A stretch of DNA of 64,000 nt, from positions 124,001-188,000 of IMG/VR virus record IMGVR_UViG_3300035703_000010. One strand, written 5' to 3'. Numbering within the stretch: position 1 is the first letter of the stretch; every line of letters begins with the position of its first letter. The translations under genes and the position numbers were made by a program. Shown one piece after another: positions 34,754 to 42,993 of this stretch. The notes under the pieces were generated by a model, which was not told the DNA's origin, did not search any database, and saw only the letters and a list, made by a program, of their open reading frames with translations. This DNA comes from a virus.

Positions 34754-35456
34754 ATCCCAACTTTTTTACGATGTTTCTGCTTGTTCTAGCAGCAGGATGA
34801 GATGGTTTAATTAAATTATGTTCGTCTTCATCAATTTTTGACTCAAATTTAGGTTTGATTTCTCCTGTCTCACAATTCAATATTATGTTGTATCCACCTT
34901 TTCCAAGCTTTAAAGGCTCAGTTAATGTGGATAGATAATCATATCTTCCTGCATTTATCATTTCTTTGTCAAACCATTGTTCTAGAACGAAATTAGAAAC
35001 GCTGACATTAGTACCATTGACATTAATTTCATATGAATTGCTTTCAACAGGATCACATAATTCAACAGCTACAAATGTTTCGTCTCCTCTATGCGACCAT
35101 AAATTGATATAAGGATTATAAAAAGTTTCAAGTATTTCATGAGAAAGAACTACGGAGACGGATTTTGATCCAGATAATACCGTTCCTCCATTGTCTAAAA
35201 CAGGATTAACAAAAACTCTACCCCAAACTTTTCCATCTGGGTCTTGTGTGTGGTATCCTAATGCGCTAGCATGATCTGAATCATCCATTATCACCATTGG
35301 AAATCCATCGTTGCCTTCTATTTTTATTTCCCATGGTAGTCTTCCTAAAATAGGACATGCATGATCTCTAAGTTGAATTCTGCACGCCTCGACCATAAGT
35401 TCGACATCTTGAGGAGATATTCTGTTTGATTTGTTTATGACGTTGAAAGTTTTCAT
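34737..35456 (-). CDS. Putative metallopeptidase-like protein (SHE motif)
   Basis: A 239-residue minus-strand protein. VSVVLSHEILETFYNP (His106-Glu107) resembles the zinc-binding helix of a family of putative phage and plasmid metallopeptidases with an SHExxE helix rather than full HExxH. VAVELCDPVES follows, as in those proteins. Function is not established. It is divergent from the epimerase gene at 35515. Confidence 0.5.
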   Translation of the reverse strand: MKTFNVINKSNRISPQDVELMVEACRIQLRDHACPILGRLPWEIKIEGNDGFPMVIMDDSDHASALGYHTQDPDGKVWGRVFVNPVLDNGGTVLSGSKSVSVVLSHEILETFYNPYINLWSHRGDETFVAVELCDPVESNSYEINVNGTNVSVSNFVLEQWFDKEMINAGRYDYLSTLTEPLKLGKGGYNIILNCETGEIKPKFESKIDEDEHNLIKPSHPAARTSRNIVKKLGSTSKE

Positions 35457-35514
35457 AGATATTCATAATTAACAATGAACTTTTAAAATAAAAAAGCGTA
35501 ATATAGGAAATGTT

Positions 35515-36483
35515 ATGAAAACCAAGAAAGCACTATTAACAGGCGCAGCTGGATTTATTGGAAGCAACTTGGCAAAAGAACTTTTGTCTAAAGGCGTAGA
35601 CTTAGATGTTGTTGATGATCTTTCAAGCGGTCATGTAGAGTTTTTACCTCAGCAGCTTCAAGAAACGTTAATAAAAGAGGATTTTTCATCACAAAATGTT
35701 TTAGATTTGATTAAAAACAAAAAATATGATGCTGTTTTTCACATTGCAGCAATTCCTCGAGTCAGCTATTCTGTAGATTTTCCAGTACAAACAAATGACA
35801 ATAACGTATCTAAGACCCTGTCATTAATTGATGCTTGTAGAGGTAATGTAGGAAGATTTGTTTTTGCTTCTTCATCATCAGTGTACGGCGATACGAATAT
35901 TTTACCAACTCCTGTTACATGTGAAAAAAATCCTAAATCTCCATATGCATTACAAAAATCTATCATAGAAGATTATTTGAAAATTTATTACAATTTGTAT
36001 GGATTGGACTCTGCTTGCTTAAGGTTTTTTAACGTATTCGGTCCTCATCAGCTTGGAAATTCTCCGTATTCTACTGCTTTAGGGGCTTGGTTGACTGCAA
36101 TCCATTCTGGAAATCAAATGCGATCTGATGGAGACGGATCACAATCCAGAGATTTATGTTATGTTGATAACGTTGTTGACGTTTGTATAAGAGCAGCAGA
36201 GTCCCAACAAGAATTAAAAGCCGTTAAATTAAACGTAGCTTGCGGAGTAAGAACTACGAATAAAGAAATTCTTTCTTACCTTTTATCCAAATATCCAAAT
36301 GCAAAATATTATGATGCACCATGGAGACCAGGTGACGTAATGCATACATTAGCTGATATTTCTATGACAAAGGAAGTTTTAGGTTATGAGCCTTTAGTCC
36401 TTCCTTGGGAAGGGATTGATAAAACCATTAAATGGTATGATGAAAATTGGGATATGATTAAAACTCTAGGTCTTTCAAAATGA
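35515..36483 (+). CDS. NAD-dependent epimerase/dehydratase (second copy)
   Basis: A 322-residue extended SDR protein with TGAAGFIGSN, VVDDLSSGH, FHIAAIPRV, ASSSSVYGD and PYALQKSIIED (YxxxK), plus FFNVFGPHQ. It is close to UDP-glucose 4-epimerases or related dehydratases. Its stop overlaps the start of the ThyA-family gene, tying it to nucleotide metabolism or to making a sugar donor for modified bases. Confidence 0.88.
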   Translation: MKTKKALLTGAAGFIGSNLAKELLSKGVDLDVVDDLSSGHVEFLPQQLQETLIKEDFSSQNVLDLIKNKKYDAVFHIAAIPRVSYSVDFPVQTNDNNVSKTLSLIDACRGNVGRFVFASSSSVYGDTNILPTPVTCEKNPKSPYALQKSIIEDYLKIYYNLYGLDSACLRFFNVFGPHQLGNSPYSTALGAWLTAIHSGNQMRSDGDGSQSRDLCYVDNVVDVCIRAAESQQELKAVKLNVACGVRTTNKEILSYLLSKYPNAKYYDAPWRPGDVMHTLADISMTKEVLGYEPLVLPWEGIDKTIKWYDENWDMIKTLGLSK

Positions 36484-37481
36484 AAGTTTACGAGAATTTC
36501 ACTGAAGCTTACGTCGACATTGTCAAAGATGTCTATACAGAGCCTGAATTCATTTCGTCTCCTCGCGGAATGAAGATCAAGGAGATCTTGGGATACCAAT
36601 TCAAGATCCTTAATCCTCGAAACAGAATTCCTTATGTTCCTGGAAGAGAGCTGTCGATCCACTACATGATCGCAGAGCTTCTTTGGTATTTGAGCGGAAA
36701 TGATTCAACGGATTGGATCTCGAACTATTCTGCTTTCTGGTCAAAGATCTCAGATGACGGCAAGACGGCCAACAGCGCTTATGGCGCTCGTATTTTCAAG
36801 CCTCATGATAGAATCGCAGCTAAGGTAAAACAGGACTGGACCCAATGGAATTATGTCGTAAATGAACTAAAGTCCGACCCTGATTCTCGCCGTGCCGTTG
36901 TTCATATCAGGTCTCCGCAGGATTCCATTCTTGCTAGCCTTGATGTGCCGTGTACTTTATCTCTTCAATTCTTTTTGAGGAATGACAAGGTTCACATGGT
37001 AACATCCATGAGATCATCCGATGTTATCCTTGGTTTAGCTTATGATGTTCCAGCATTTACTATCTTCCAAGAACTTTTGGCTCTTCAACTTACTCTAGAG
37101 CTAGGTCGTCCTATTGGTCTTGGGACATACACTCATTTAAGCGCTTCTCTTCATTTGTACGAGAGGCATTTTAAAATGGCAGAAAAAATACTTGAGGAAG
37201 ATAAGAAGCAGGATTATAGAAATGTTTTAGAGATGCCTCCTATGCCTTCTATGCCTCCGCTTGATGATCTGATGGTAGCGGAACGTGAGATTAAAAAGTG
37301 TATGACGGTTCCTGTTCTTTCAAGGGCGATTAATAACATCAACTTGAAAAGTGATTATTGGAACGATTGGTGTAGAGTTTTAGCATCTCATAAAGCTATT
37401 AAACTAAACGATGAACAAGCTTGTAACGAATTACTTTCTAATACAAAATTTGAAGGATACAGGTATTTCATAAAATCATGA
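36480..37481 (+). CDS. ThyA-family enzyme, probably dCMP hydroxymethylase (or dCMP methylase)
   Basis: A 333-residue thymidylate synthase superfamily protein. The active-site Cys is C158 (DVPCTLSLQF), R178-S179-x-D181 follows 20 residues later (MRSSDVILGL), and H/Y of the dUMP-ribose site are in LSASLHLYERH. At the position of TS Asn177 (31 residues after Cys) there is Asp189 (GLAYDVPAF). Asp at this position is known to give dCMP rather than dUMP specificity in T4 dCMP hydroxymethylase. ThyX elsewhere covers dTMP synthesis. The exact reaction remains inferred. Confidence 0.75.
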   Translation: MKVYENFTEAYVDIVKDVYTEPEFISSPRGMKIKEILGYQFKILNPRNRIPYVPGRELSIHYMIAELLWYLSGNDSTDWISNYSAFWSKISDDGKTANSAYGARIFKPHDRIAAKVKQDWTQWNYVVNELKSDPDSRRAVVHIRSPQDSILASLDVPCTLSLQFFLRNDKVHMVTSMRSSDVILGLAYDVPAFTIFQELLALQLTLELGRPIGLGTYTHLSASLHLYERHFKMAEKILEEDKKQDYRNVLEMPPMPSMPPLDDLMVAEREIKKCMTVPVLSRAINNINLKSDYWNDWCRVLASHKAIKLNDEQACNELLSNTKFEGYRYFIKS

Positions 37482-38056
37482 CTACGACATTTACTGTATT
37501 TTGTGGACCCATGTTTTCTGCTAAGACCACATCTTTGTTGTCTGTTTTAGACAGGTTTAAATATCAAGGTAAGAAGATTGCAGTTTTTAAACCCATGCTA
37601 GATGATCGATACAGTGTAGATAACATATCAACTCATGGAGGATGGAAAATTCCTGCAACTTGCGTAAAATTAGGAACCGATATTCTTGAGCATCTTGCAA
37701 ATATGGATGAAAATCCTAATGTAATTGCAGTAGATGAAGCTTTTATGATTCCTGGAGTTGCCGATGTTCTTATTTGGTTGTATCGAAGCGGTTATTCTAT
37801 CGTTGTTTCCAGTTTAGACTTGTCAGCAACTGGAAAGTCATTTAATGAAATCGAAAAAATGCTTCCTTGGGCAACTAAGGTCGAAAAACTAAGCGCAGTT
37901 TGTACAGTATGTAATAAAGATGCTTTTTACACATATAAAAAGCAAACAGGCGGAGATGAGATTGAAGTAGGAGGCGTTGAATTGTATGAGCCTAGATGTT
38001 CTAGATGCCATCCTATAATTCTAAATCAAGATAGAAATTATGCCATGAAGGATTGA
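37478..38056 (+). CDS. tdk: Thymidine kinase
   Basis: A 192-residue type II thymidine kinase. It shows FCGPMFSAKTTSLL (P-loop), KPMLDDRYS, IAVDEAFMI (DE motif), and a C-terminal zinc site CTVC...CSRC; GYSIVVSSLDLSATGKSF matches the lasso-region DLD-type motif. It phosphorylates salvaged thymidine. Start overlaps the preceding stop. Confidence 0.9.
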   Translation: MTTTFTVFCGPMFSAKTTSLLSVLDRFKYQGKKIAVFKPMLDDRYSVDNISTHGGWKIPATCVKLGTDILEHLANMDENPNVIAVDEAFMIPGVADVLIWLYRSGYSIVVSSLDLSATGKSFNEIEKMLPWATKVEKLSAVCTVCNKDAFYTYKKQTGGDEIEVGGVELYEPRCSRCHPIILNQDRNYAMKD

Positions 38057-38059
38057 TTT

Positions 38060-38539
38060 ATGTCAAATTCTTTAGAACGTAGTATTCAAAAATTGAGCGT
38101 TTTCATGAAAATGTGCAATGAATTGTCTACGCTGTCATATGATGACAAATATAAAGTTGCTTCTATAATAATAACGAAGGATTATAGAGAAGTTTGTGCT
38201 ATAGGATATAATGGAGGATACAAAGGCGGTCCTAATAAAAGATCATCTTTAGAACAAGGAAAATCAGGGTTTTTGCATGCTGAAGAGAATGCATTGTTCC
38301 ATTTATGCAAACCTTATGAACTTAGAGGTGATCTTTTGATGCTATGCACTCATAAACCATGTTCAATGTGCGCAAGAAGAATTGTCAATAGTGGGATTAA
38401 GAACATTATCTATTATTCTGATTATATTGATGCAGAAGCCGCTTCCGATGATATTTTTAAGGTTACTGGAACTTCTTGTGTTAAATTTGATCAACTTTTG
38501 CAGAATCCAGCTATTATCCTGAATATTCTAGAGTCCTGA
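38060..38539 (+). CDS. dCMP deaminase-family zinc deaminase
   Basis: A 159-residue protein with the zinc deaminase motifs HAEENAL and THKPCSMCARRIVNSGI (C-x2-C). It converts dCMP to dUMP for thymidylate synthesis. In phages making modified cytosine this enzyme can also adjust the C pool. It directly follows thymidine kinase. Confidence 0.88.
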   Translation: MSNSLERSIQKLSVFMKMCNELSTLSYDDKYKVASIIITKDYREVCAIGYNGGYKGGPNKRSSLEQGKSGFLHAEENALFHLCKPYELRGDLLMLCTHKPCSMCARRIVNSGIKNIIYYSDYIDAEAASDDIFKVTGTSCVKFDQLLQNPAIILNILES

Positions 38540-38541
38540 TC

Positions 38542-38553
38542 GATAATTACTTA
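38542..38553 (+). promoter_or_regulatory. Candidate promoter motif GATAATTACTTA
   Basis: It lies 26 bases before the start of a tagged-protein gene, between the nucleotide genes and the next block; matches the motif at 17460. Confidence 0.4.
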
Positions 38554-38567
38554 GAAGCGGAGTTGTT

Positions 38568-38933
38568 ATGAAGCATAAGCTTACAGAAAATTACATTATC
38601 AATATTATGAGAGAAGAATGGCAAAAAAAAATTAATTCTTTAATCTCAGAATCAAAGAAAGAAAAGCCGCGTGGTCTTCGCATGCAGGTTGATGTTGACG
38701 GCGACGGAAATAAAGAAAACGTTATAGACGTTGGATTACGAGTTCAAAAAAAGAAGCCTGACGATAAAAGGATCAATGTAAAAAGTGATCCTTCCATGGG
38801 TTTAGTATATACGGTTGTTTCAGTAAATGAACGAGATGGTACAATAACGTTAGGACGTCCAGGATCAGGAGACGGAGATAAAACAATAGTTATAACTAAA
38901 CAAGCTTTTGAAAGCGAATACGAAAGAAAGTGA
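38568..38933 (+). CDS. Small tagged protein with beta C-terminal domain
   Basis: A 121-residue protein. The leader TENYIINIMREEWQKKI is a variant of the shared motif (core IMRE). It continues to a Lys-rich linker and a small beta-rich domain (MGLVYTVVSVNERDGTITLG), possibly SH3- or OB-like. Function unknown. Confidence 0.6.
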   Translation: MKHKLTENYIINIMREEWQKKINSLISESKKEKPRGLRMQVDVDGDGNKENVIDVGLRVQKKKPDDKRINVKSDPSMGLVYTVVSVNERDGTITLGRPGSGDGDKTIVITKQAFESEYERK

Positions 38934-38943
38934 TAATAACATC

Positions 38944-39675
38944 ATGAACATTAAATCTTTAGGCGTAGATTTAGATAACATCTTAAAAGATGTTGTGAAA
39001 AATTCTATTAAAACACAAACAAATCAGTTACCAACTATTGAAAAGTTAGATGAAGCTTATGTTGCTGAACCAAAGGTTTTTAAGCAAGTATCAGAATTTT
39101 CTACACAAAAAACTAAAGATTCACATGATGCGTTATACAAAGGTTATGTAGAGTCATTAAACAAAATTTCTGCCGAATTAGATTCAGCCGATCGATCTTC
39201 TGCTGATTCAAAGCATTCTCAATATCGTTCTTTAAAGCTTGATGAAGTTTATAATTTAAATGCAACATGGCTTCATGAACTATATTTTGCAAATGCATTT
39301 GATCCTCATTCTGAAATTACCATGGATTCTTTATCATACATGAGGCTTGAACGCGATTTCGGAACTTTTGAAGATTGGCAAAGAGATTTTATGGCATGTG
39401 CAATGTCAGCCGGTAGCGGATGGGCAGTTTGCGGATATCACATGTTTCTTCAACGATACGTTAATACAGTAATAAGCAATCACAGTGATAATGTAATGTT
39501 GGGACTTTATCCCATTATCGTTGTAGACATGTGGGAACATGCTTATTATCGTGATTATCTAAATGACAAAAAGAGTCATTTAGTTGCAAGAATGAGAGAA
39601 TTTGATTGGGAAGTTATCGAAGAAAGAATTAAAAAAGCAGAACTATTCGCCCAGACGCTAAAGGTGAACCGATGA
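38944..39675 (+). CDS. Fe/Mn superoxide dismutase-family protein
   Basis: A 243-residue protein. The SOD pattern is visible: HDALYKGYVESLN (His61), WLHELYFANAF (His111), RDFGTFEDWQRDFMACA, SGWAVCGYH, and YPIIVVDMWEHAYYRDY with Asp195 and His199. These four residues match the metal ligands of Fe/Mn SODs. About 50 extra N-terminal residues precede the domain and begin with LDNILKDVVKNS, faintly like the shared leader. It would dismutate superoxide; whether it works in the cell or in the virion is unknown. Confidence 0.85.
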   Translation: MNIKSLGVDLDNILKDVVKNSIKTQTNQLPTIEKLDEAYVAEPKVFKQVSEFSTQKTKDSHDALYKGYVESLNKISAELDSADRSSADSKHSQYRSLKLDEVYNLNATWLHELYFANAFDPHSEITMDSLSYMRLERDFGTFEDWQRDFMACAMSAGSGWAVCGYHMFLQRYVNTVISNHSDNVMLGLYPIIVVDMWEHAYYRDYLNDKKSHLVARMREFDWEVIEERIKKAELFAQTLKVNR

Positions 39676-40226
39676 CTCGAAAATTAGACGTTTTTAAATT
39701 AAAGAAAATAATTCAGGAACAAGTAAAGCTAGTTCTTGAACAAAAAGAAAAAAAAGAAATTGAAGATTCTTTAGATCAACAAGTTGATGATCTGCTAGCA
39801 TCCTATGAATCTGAATCAAGATCAAAGAAAAATGAAGGTTTAGATTTTAGAATGATGACTCGCAGGTTTTTATCTTCAACAACTCGTACTTTAGTAGAAG
39901 CACAAGATGAAGATAAAAAAGAAGAAGAACCTTCAGAAGAAAAGAAAAAATTAACAATTGAAGATATTGATGTTGAAGAATTTGCTTCAAACGTGGCAAG
40001 AATGATTGAGAATTATGATTCTTTGCTTGAAGTAAGAAATACTCTTGCTAGAAGAGCTGTCAATTTTTTAATTGAAAACTATGAAGAAGACGTCGTTAAT
40101 CAATTCAAAGACGTATTAGAAGAAGTACACGATATTGAAATAGGAAAGTCAAAAGCAGAAATTGAAGATGAGAATTTTCAAGCACCACCAGCTGATCGTG
40201 CCGGAGGTGGTGGAGGTGCCGCTTGA
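39672..40226 (+). CDS. Acidic tagged protein with Gly-rich tail
   Basis: A 184-residue protein. The leader FKLKKIIQEQVKLVLEQ belongs to the shared set (core IIQE). The rest is strongly acidic and helical (EDIDVEEFASNVARMIENYDSLLEVRN), with the C-terminal tail APPADRAGGGGGAA. It could be a virion or scaffold-like protein. Start overlaps the SOD stop. Confidence 0.6.
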   Translation: MTRKLDVFKLKKIIQEQVKLVLEQKEKKEIEDSLDQQVDDLLASYESESRSKKNEGLDFRMMTRRFLSSTTRTLVEAQDEDKKEEEPSEEKKKLTIEDIDVEEFASNVARMIENYDSLLEVRNTLARRAVNFLIENYEEDVVNQFKDVLEEVHDIEIGKSKAEIEDENFQAPPADRAGGGGGAA

Positions 40227-40525
40227 TTCGTACTGATATTCTTTACGATAAAAAGTGCATTCATGTTAAGTTAACGAAAAATACTCATTTAAAATTAAGA
40301 GAAAAATTATTTCAGTATCAACTTTCAATGCAATCAGTTTTTGATGAATTTGCAAGACTGATAATAGAAGATGATAAAGTTGCAATTAAAGTATTAGAAG
40401 ATCTTTGCTTAAGACGAGCAAAATTAGAACTTGAAAAACCTATAAAAAAGACAACTTCATATAATAGAGATCGCATTAATGAACTAGATCATAATACGTT
40501 GTATAATATGATCAACGATGACTGA
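40223..40525 (+). CDS. Small protein with ribbon-helix-helix-like N-terminus
   Basis: A 100-residue protein; TTG start overlapping the previous stop, with GGAGG upstream. CIHVKLTKNTHLKLREKLFQ followed by MQSVFDEFARLII resembles a ribbon-helix-helix DNA-binding unit, though this is only pattern similarity. The C-terminal half is basic and helical. Confidence 0.5.
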   Translation: MIRTDILYDKKCIHVKLTKNTHLKLREKLFQYQLSMQSVFDEFARLIIEDDKVAIKVLEDLCLRRAKLELEKPIKKTTSYNRDRINELDHNTLYNMINDD

Positions 40526-40817
40526 AGAAAAAAAACAAAAAGAAGATAGACCAAAGATAAAATTATTTGATTATATCTTTGAGTCTTCAATCAAGTCTTC
40601 AAAAACAATACAAGGTATTGTTGCTGAGTTAGTCTTATTGACTGAAGACATACGTTCATTACGCGATACACTATTGGCACTATCAAAGGTCATACAAGTT
40701 CATCAAGGTATCATAGAAGATATTTGCATTGCATTTGAGCATGCTGCGAAGCAAGCTAAAAAAGATGAAATTTTATTACCTACGATTAAAGACGCAAAAA
40801 AGGATAAACTTAACTAA
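40518..40817 (+). CDS. Small helical protein, function unknown
   Basis: A 99-residue protein, charged at both ends, with a central amphipathic helical region (VAELVLLTEDIRSLRDTLLALSKVIQ) likely to form a coiled coil. The start overlaps the previous gene and the stop abuts the next ATG, so it is part of a tight operon with the membrane proteins that follow. Confidence 0.5.
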   Translation: MTEEKKQKEDRPKIKLFDYIFESSIKSSKTIQGIVAELVLLTEDIRSLRDTLLALSKVIQVHQGIIEDICIAFEHAAKQAKKDEILLPTIKDAKKDKLN

Positions 40818-41207
40818 ATGACTTGGAATAAAGTTTTAAAAACTGCAAAAAAATATTGGCAATATGTTGCTTTATTTTTTGTTGGTATTTTTGGATTTAT
40901 AATTTTTAGAAAAAAAGAAGTTGCTTCTGATGATCAAAAATCTTCTAGAGATTCAAAAAACAATCAATTAGACCAAATTGACGTTATAAGAAAAGATGAA
41001 CGAGATCAACAAGATGCAGTTGATAAAACTCTTGAAGATGGATTAAAAGTTGTTGAACAGCAGTATGAGCAACAAAAGAAAGAATTGACGCAAAAGAAAA
41101 AAGAAGAAATAAAGAACGTTTTAGAAATGCACAAAAATGATCCAGTCGGATTAGCAAAAAAACTGTCAGAGGTGACTGGATTTAAAATTATAATGCCAGA
41201 AGAATGA
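40818..41207 (+). CDS. Membrane-anchored coiled-coil protein (spanin-like topology)
   Basis: A 129-residue protein. One transmembrane helix (YVALFFVGIFGFIIF, about 15-31) is followed by a long charged coiled-coil region (about 45-105: QQDAVDKTLEDGLKVVEQQ). This topology resembles inner-membrane spanins or tail/lysis accessory proteins. No sequence match to a known spanin can be claimed. Confidence 0.5.
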   Translation: MTWNKVLKTAKKYWQYVALFFVGIFGFIIFRKKEVASDDQKSSRDSKNNQLDQIDVIRKDERDQQDAVDKTLEDGLKVVEQQYEQQKKELTQKKKEEIKNVLEMHKNDPVGLAKKLSEVTGFKIIMPEE

Positions 41208-41779
41208 GATATATGAAAAATAAATTAATTAATTTAGTTGTAGCTTTGTCTATTACGATGTCTTCAGTCTCTAATGCAGATGATTATTCTTTGAGTCCAG
41301 ACCCTGAAGAAGCAATAGACATTAACGTCGTTCCAAAAACAACGACGTTAACATTTCCAGAAATTCCAGAAATTCCAGAATCAGAACCTGATGTTGGTGA
41401 AGCAATTTCTCCAATGAAAAGATGGCAAAGGGCTCCTTTTACGGGCTTATTGCTTTCTCCAAGAGCTATTGCTTCTATCATGTATGATCTTCAAGAAAAA
41501 CAAGATTTAATTGAAATTGAAGTCAATAAAGTAACAAAGAAGCTTAATTTATTGCACAATCACGAAATATCAATTTTAAAGATTAGAAATGAATCAGATT
41601 CAAAAATTGATAAACTAAGAATTGAAGAACAGAAGAAAGAAATTGAAAAGCTTGATCTTCAAATAAAAAAAGAAAGAGAAAGCCGTCCTGATCCACTACT
41701 ATGGGCATCAATCGGAGCAGGGGCAGGAATTGTATTAACAACACTAACGGCTGCAGTTATTGTTTCAGTTGGAAAATAA
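41204..41779 (+). CDS. Exported protein with signal peptide and C-terminal membrane helix
   Basis: A 191-residue protein. The N-terminus (MKNKLINLVVALSITMSSVSNA then DD) is a typical signal peptide with a cleavable Ala. Then comes a Pro/Glu-rich segment (PEIPEIPESEPD), a coiled coil (about 85-155), and a C-terminal transmembrane helix (LLWASIGAGAGIVLTTLTAAV). It may span the envelope together with the preceding protein. Function unknown. Confidence 0.55.
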   Translation: MRYMKNKLINLVVALSITMSSVSNADDYSLSPDPEEAIDINVVPKTTTLTFPEIPEIPESEPDVGEAISPMKRWQRAPFTGLLLSPRAIASIMYDLQEKQDLIEIEVNKVTKKLNLLHNHEISILKIRNESDSKIDKLRIEEQKKEIEKLDLQIKKERESRPDPLLWASIGAGAGIVLTTLTAAVIVSVGK

Positions 41780-41789
41780 ATGAAATAGA

Positions 41790-42110
41790 ATGGTGGAAAA
41801 AATGGTAAAAAAATCGCAAGAAGATAAAAAAGTTCAAGACGCTCAGCAAAAAGAAAATAAAGTTCCTTGGTGGTGGATGAGAAATGATAAGGGACTTCAG
41901 TCTGTTTCAGTTACGTTTTCAGCTGTTTCTTTTATTGTTACCACTTTAATTTACTTAGGATCTGCATTTGAAAAAATAGGTCCAATCACGTTTAGGCCGT
42001 TTGACGTATCTGCAGCAATGACATATTTTATTCCTGTATTATCTTTGTATTTCGGCAGAAGACTTACTGATGCAAAATACAACGTTACGAATAAAAATGA
42101 CGCAGTCTGA
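41790..42110 (+). CDS. Small two-helix membrane protein, holin candidate
   Basis: A 106-residue protein. A charged N-terminus precedes two hydrophobic segments (SVTFSAVSFIVTTLIYLG and AMTYFIPVLSLYFG) with a short polar loop, then a basic tail. Size and topology fit class II holins, and the two preceding genes encode membrane/periplasmic proteins, but no endolysin is recognised nearby, so this is a hypothesis. Confidence 0.45.
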   Translation: MVEKMVKKSQEDKKVQDAQQKENKVPWWWMRNDKGLQSVSVTFSAVSFIVTTLIYLGSAFEKIGPITFRPFDVSAAMTYFIPVLSLYFGRRLTDAKYNVTNKNDAV

Positions 42111-42131
42111 TAATACTTATCGACATTCGAC

Positions 42132-42989
42132 ATGCATCATATTTTAATAACAGAATCATCTCTACGAGAATTGTTAAAAGAAATAATGGACTCATCTGCT
42201 CCTGTTAATGTAAACCCAGTAGTAGATCCACAGGCAGCAGAAACAAATCCTACAAATCAAAATTTTTCTCCTGACAATAAAATAGAATTAATGTCTGCAT
42301 TAAGAATGTTGGTAAATTCTGTAAATGATGAAGATGCTAACGATGTATACGTCGCAATTAAAGATGCAATAGAAGAAAAGGAAGATGAAATGAAAAAGGC
42401 TAACGTTGAAGAAGCAATTCGTATGACAATTAGAAAGATGCTAACTGAAGTGAACGATGATGATAGTGAAGACGATCTTCCAGGTCTTCCACCAGTAACA
42501 AAAATTCCAGCTGGACAACATGGTTCAGAGTTCATGAAAAGATTTGAGAAGTCAAAAGCAGGATTACAAAAAACGTTTTCATCCATGAGAGATGAAGATT
42601 ATGAACAACCTAGAGCAGATGAGCCTGCAGCTGGTAGAGGAAGAAAAAACGTAATGATGACAGACGTTAGCGGTGCATCATTTAAAGATATAGCAAAAGA
42701 GATGGGTTTTGCAGCTGAGTCAGGGGCAAAACAAGCTGTAGAGAAAGCATTATCAAAAGCAAAATTCGTTATGAAAATGGATTTAATGGATCCAGAACAA
42801 TTAGAAATTATCGTTCTTCAAAGCATGAAAGATTACATTGATGTATTGAAGAATACAGGAGAACTTGACACAGCAGAAGTCAAGATATTAAAAGATAACC
42901 CAGGAATAGTTCGAGAATTAGATGGATTCAGAGAATTTTTGGATAAAGAATTAAGAAAAGTAAGAAAATCCAACGAAGGCGAAGAATGA
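42132..42989 (+). CDS. Tagged acidic protein
   Basis: A 285-residue protein with leader ITESSLRELLKEIMDSS (core LLKE). It has a second similar segment around residue 93-102 (EEAIRMTIRKMLTEVND), an acidic linker, and a helical C-terminal domain (about 175-285) rich in Lys/Glu/Met. The duplicated leader-like segment suggests internal processing sites. Function unknown. Confidence 0.58.
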   Translation: MHHILITESSLRELLKEIMDSSAPVNVNPVVDPQAAETNPTNQNFSPDNKIELMSALRMLVNSVNDEDANDVYVAIKDAIEEKEDEMKKANVEEAIRMTIRKMLTEVNDDDSEDDLPGLPPVTKIPAGQHGSEFMKRFEKSKAGLQKTFSSMRDEDYEQPRADEPAAGRGRKNVMMTDVSGASFKDIAKEMGFAAESGAKQAVEKALSKAKFVMKMDLMDPEQLEIIVLQSMKDYIDVLKNTGELDTAEVKILKDNPGIVRELDGFREFLDKELRKVRKSNEGEE

Positions 42990-42993
42990 TAAT

